A stretch of 64,000 nucleotides of DNA from Bryopsis sp. KO-2023 (taxonomy: Eukaryota; Chlorophyta; Ulvophyceae; Bryopsidales; Bryopsidaceae), in the NCBI GenBank assembly GCA_030272585.1, contig BSYQ01000013.1:1736001-1800000 (forward strand). Reading direction: 5' to 3'. The notes beneath the pieces are model-generated. The model saw only the letters and a program-made list of their open reading frames with translations. It searched no databases and was not told the DNA's origin. Positions 60,784 to 64,000 of the stretch are shown piece by piece. The translations under genes and the position numbers were made by a program. Position 1 is the first letter of the stretch, and each line of letters starts with the position of its first letter.

Positions 60784-63483
60784 GTTGGTTTTGGCCGGTA
60801 CCTCGTCTTCTCCCAAGGACGAAAACCAAGGCCGGCAGCACCCAAAAAATGCCGCAACCAGAGGCATGTTGCGCTGAGTTTCTGGCAACGGACCGGGAGG
60901 AAGACGTTGTATGGATGTGTCGTACAAGTCGTTTGACGGACTGCCAAAAGTCTATTTTTTTTCCCGACCATCTGCTCGAAACATTGGGTTAATCTTGAAG
61001 TGGGTTCAGGTGGGTTGACAGGCTGCATGAGTCGAGGTCCAGAACGGAAACGCCGGTGCAATTTGTAGTGATTTTGCCGTCTTTCCTGTGGATTTCGTGT
61101 GAAACCAACCATTGACCGCTCCAACGGCCCCAAGTTTACCCGACTGCGCAACGGATCGTATTAATTGCACTGCCGAGAGCAATAATCAACACTCCCCCAC
61201 CACGAAAACTGAACCGGCATCTCCTCCACTACAACATCGTACATATTTGACCCTCCGGCGTCGAGATCAAGCTGATAGCTTCTTGCTCAGCCGCGATTGG
61301 GGGCGTGATATCTGCAGGTCCCTTTCACACCCTCCAGTTTCCCGAGGCGCCCACCAGCACGATACGTTCGAGACAGACGCCTTGGCCGCCAGACTGCGTT
61401 AGACTTGCTGGCAACTCTCCCCGAGTCACGAAGCTGCTGAGTGCGTGTAGGAGTGAAAGGGAGGGTTAACAGGACGAGCGCACCACAAAGCTTGCCGTGA
61501 ACGACAGAGTGGGCCCGTTTGACTTGATTTCTGACTTTTGACTCGACTGCTGTGTTTTCTAGAGAACGCAGACCGTTCGCGTGAACGAGGTCCCCCTGTT
61601 CCCGAAGCCCTCCCGCCAGCCCCCGACCAGCGGGGCCAAACTCCCCCCCCCCCCCTCCCCCCGCTTGATAGACTAATAGATATCCCTTAATACGCCTTAG
61701 TCATACCGCCCTGTTGGCGATATCGAATTCTTGTTGAACTTAGTATCTCGCTATCGATTTTGCAGGTCGCCCAAAGAGTGTTCCGACATATCGGTGGCTG
61801 GGATCTAATCAGGTTGCACAAAGTCGCATTGTCGGAGGCAAGTCTGCGCTCCACAGATGAATACAGGAACAACGGAGGCAGACGGATATACGGAAAAAAA
61901 ATACATAACGATACAACATATCAAAACGCGCGCGAGCCATACTACTGGCACCAAGGACGGGCGGGAGTAGCGGCAAAAAGAGCAGTCAGGCATACTGGGT
62001 GTGGACACCAGCAGTTGCTTGGAAGAGCAGGTTCAAAGGAAGATTGACAAGAGGAACAAAAAAACATTGGATGGAAAGCCCAACGCACATCCAAGGAGGG
62101 GTTTTTTGGAAATATGTGGGGGAAATGACAGCGCGCAGTCATGCTGGGCGGCTGCCTAAGAGAAAAAGATTTAATGCGGCCAGCCCGTGGAAATTGTTTT
62201 CGCCTTTTCCGTGGCAGTGAAGGAAAAGAACGTTTTGCACGAAAAGAGCGATTGGAGGTGCCGCTTTGTGGCGGCGGGAACAAAAAGAACGAATAGCAGG
62301 GAGGGTTATTCATACAGTTTCGACGAACAGTTCAACAACAATTGGGTTTACTAGCAGGGTGGGGTTTTCGACAAAAAAAAATTACACGGACGGTGACAGT
62401 GGTGGTAAGATATTCGAAGGATCGGAGCAAACTTTTTTTGACGGGGTAAAAAATACAAAAACAAAAAACAAAAGAGAATCCAACGATGGTTTTTTACGTT
62501 GAGGTTGGAATGGATCCGAAAAAAAGCAACACACAGAAGCAAATAAGGGGAACGGGAAACCATGAACGATTTCGACACCATCAAGGTTTTATTATTGAAC
62601 ATCCAGCGGAGAACAGTGACGACGACAGAGGAAAATCGGCCCGCCCGCGGAAAAGGAAGGAATGGGCTTGGGTTAAATAGGCGCACATGCGTGTGTTGGG
62701 AGGGCATCCCTTGCACAGACACGTCGTGGTTATGTTACGATAAAAAAAAAACCAGCGCGAGGGAAGATCGTGGAGCGTCACTTCGCTACATAGTTGTGAC
62801 GCCGCAGTTCGCGATTTTGCGAAAAAAGCCAGCAGTGGTGGCAGAGCGTGGGCGGACGATTTTTCTCGATAAAAAGAAGAAAAAAAAAAAGGATCCAGCT
62901 ACAGGGAGGCTCGTGTGTGGCAGTCAACCGGCTATGCTGAGTTTGGGACGGATGGAAGAAATGTATGAAAAGGTGGGGAACGGAGCAATATATATATTTT
63001 TGTTTCAAGCCATTGTTCAGTGAGAAACATCCTTACATGTGATATAATATATGATATGATATGATATATGATATGATATCTTAACATATGATATGTGCAT
63101 CATTTGGAAAAAAAAACTCATCATATATATCGCCTTTTTCGAAATAAACGAGGTCGGTGGCTGGTGTGGGGGCTCGAAGCTTGGACAGGGGGCAAAAATG
63201 GAGGTACGCAAGGACACACCGTGGCACAATTCCGCAGAAGGATAAAAACAGAAATCTCCATACTGTTCTGACACCTTGCTCTTTCCCCCCTATTTTTTTT
63301 TTGCTTCTCCCAGTGTCCCCTCCCCCCCCAAAAAAAAATCATGTGGTTGCACCGTTTTGCAATTTTTTTTTCTCGGACGACTCAGCAGCAATTTTACGTC
63401 ATGCTTTATATTGTCCACCACTGATGTAGAGTCAGCGAATATTTTGCAACACCAGACGAAAGGCCCATTCAGATCTTGCTGAA
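60784..63483. other. Long divergent region, RING / thioesterase
   Basis: It is 2.7 kb between opposite starts. Several medium open frames occur on both strands, but none shows a domain or splice-consistent neighbours. There is a degenerate tgatatgata tandem run at about 63039-63092. The ends must carry promoters of the two genes. I see nothing else. Confidence 0.5.
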
Positions 63484-64000
63484 ATGGCGACGGATCGGTT
63501 TGAACGCGCGGAAAAGTTTATCAGCGAACAGCTGTGTGGCGCCAGCGATTCTTTCGAGCCAAAGGCAACCTCCATTTTCGATACGACGGCTCTGCATGGA
63601 ATTCGAGACTTTCGTTACGATGAGGGCAGTTGCCGTTGCATATTTCCTGTGACGGAGCGTGCCGCCAACACACTTGGAAGGCTGCATGGAGGTTGCGCAG
63701 GCAGGGATGTGGGTTCATGGCTTTCGCATGTTGGGGACTGGTTTTCAATGTCGACGGCTGGTGTTGCTTGCGTTTTTTTGGTCCTGCTGGGCGAGATGTT
63801 TTTTGGATGATCAGTTGCGTTATATGATCGAGCAGCTCATCCGATCGTGTGTGTGTGTTGTTTTTTTTCAGCGACGCTGGTGGACACCGTGACGAGCGGT
63901 GCGCTGCTGACGGTTTGCAAGTCGGTCGGGCTGAGCGTGCATTTATGGGTGACGTACCTAGCCGCTGCCAAAATCGGCGAGGATATCGAAATCCATGGTC
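63484..64000 (+). CDS. THEM2/ACOT13-like acyl-CoA thioesterase, 5' part
   Basis: Exon 1 is 63484-63700; exon 2 starts at 63872 and runs off the window. The join gives GRLHGGCAATLVDTVTSGAL, then SVHLWVTYLAAAKIGEDIEI. This is the hotdog-fold thioesterase pattern LHGG..ATLVD...ALL and the later YL.PAK.GE. In this family the HGG loop and a following acidic residue take part in hydrolysing acyl-CoA. The intron starts with GC (CAG|gcaggg) and ends in a T-run plus CAG. No GT donor nearby keeps the HGGCAATLVD join. The N-terminal 60 residues (MATDRFERAEKFISEQL) carry no clear leader. The 3' end is outside the window. Confidence 0.85.

Overview
The window is nuclear DNA of an intron-rich eukaryote, very probably of the green lineage or an alga with plant-type genes. 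Exons are GC-balanced. Introns and spacers are AT-rich and full of long T or A runs, and most 3' splice sites follow a T-run. No prokaryotic operon, CRISPR array or rRNA was seen. Several proteins resemble plant versions: ORC1 with a PHD finger set into its BAH region, an adenylate kinase with the plastid-type C-terminus, an RlmH pseudouridine methyltransferase with a likely organelle leader, and a GATA factor with 18 residues between its cysteine pairs. A collagen-like membrane protein is less plant-like. I cannot name the species; an early-branching streptophyte or other alga is an inference.

Layout, left to right. (1) The 3' end of a collagen-like single-pass membrane protein (+, 3-1130). 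(2) A METTL18/Hpm1-type histidine methyltransferase (+, 2228-5041, 8 exons). (3) A coiled-coil protein of unknown role (+, 8365-11728, 5' end unresolved). (4) A gene-poor 3.9 kb spacer. (5) A secreted, probably GPI-anchored cysteine-containing protein (-, 15634-16885). (6) ORC1 (-, 18084-24982, 14 exons). (7) A probable SWI/SNF armadillo-type subunit (+, 25702-29783). (8) Exportin-2/CSE1 (-, 31176-39002, 15 exons). (9) Adenylate kinase (+, 39374-41814). (10) A PUF RNA-binding protein whose last repeat is broken (+, 42803-45051, remnant to 45259). (11) A GATA zinc-finger protein (-, 46561-49835). (12) RlmH (+, 50990-53163). (13) The 75-kDa complex I subunit NDUFS1 (+, 54271-59194). (14) A small RING-finger protein (-, 60064-60783). 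(15) The start of a THEM2/ACOT13-like thioesterase (+, 63484 to the window edge).

These are mostly unrelated housekeeping genes: replication licensing, chromatin, nuclear transport, RNA and ribosome modification, respiration and nucleotide balance. They are not a pathway cluster. Four divergent pairs could share promoter regions: ORC1 with the SWI/SNF gene, CSE1 with adenylate kinase (371 bp apart), GATA with RlmH, and RING with thioesterase. All exon joins were made by eye from GT/GC-AG sites, reading-frame phase and family alignment.

The features I would look at again are: a dispersed repeat family of about 130 bp with five copies; a 263-bp exon-intron tandem duplication and a broken last repeat in the PUF gene; two well-supported GC-AG introns and one possible; a perfect 23-bp intronic hairpin in METTL18; a 13-bp hairpin just after the NDUFS1 stop; a 24-bp perfect palindrome at a splice site; and an intron in the collagen gene that can be retained without breaking frame. 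I found no clearly new multi-gene system.
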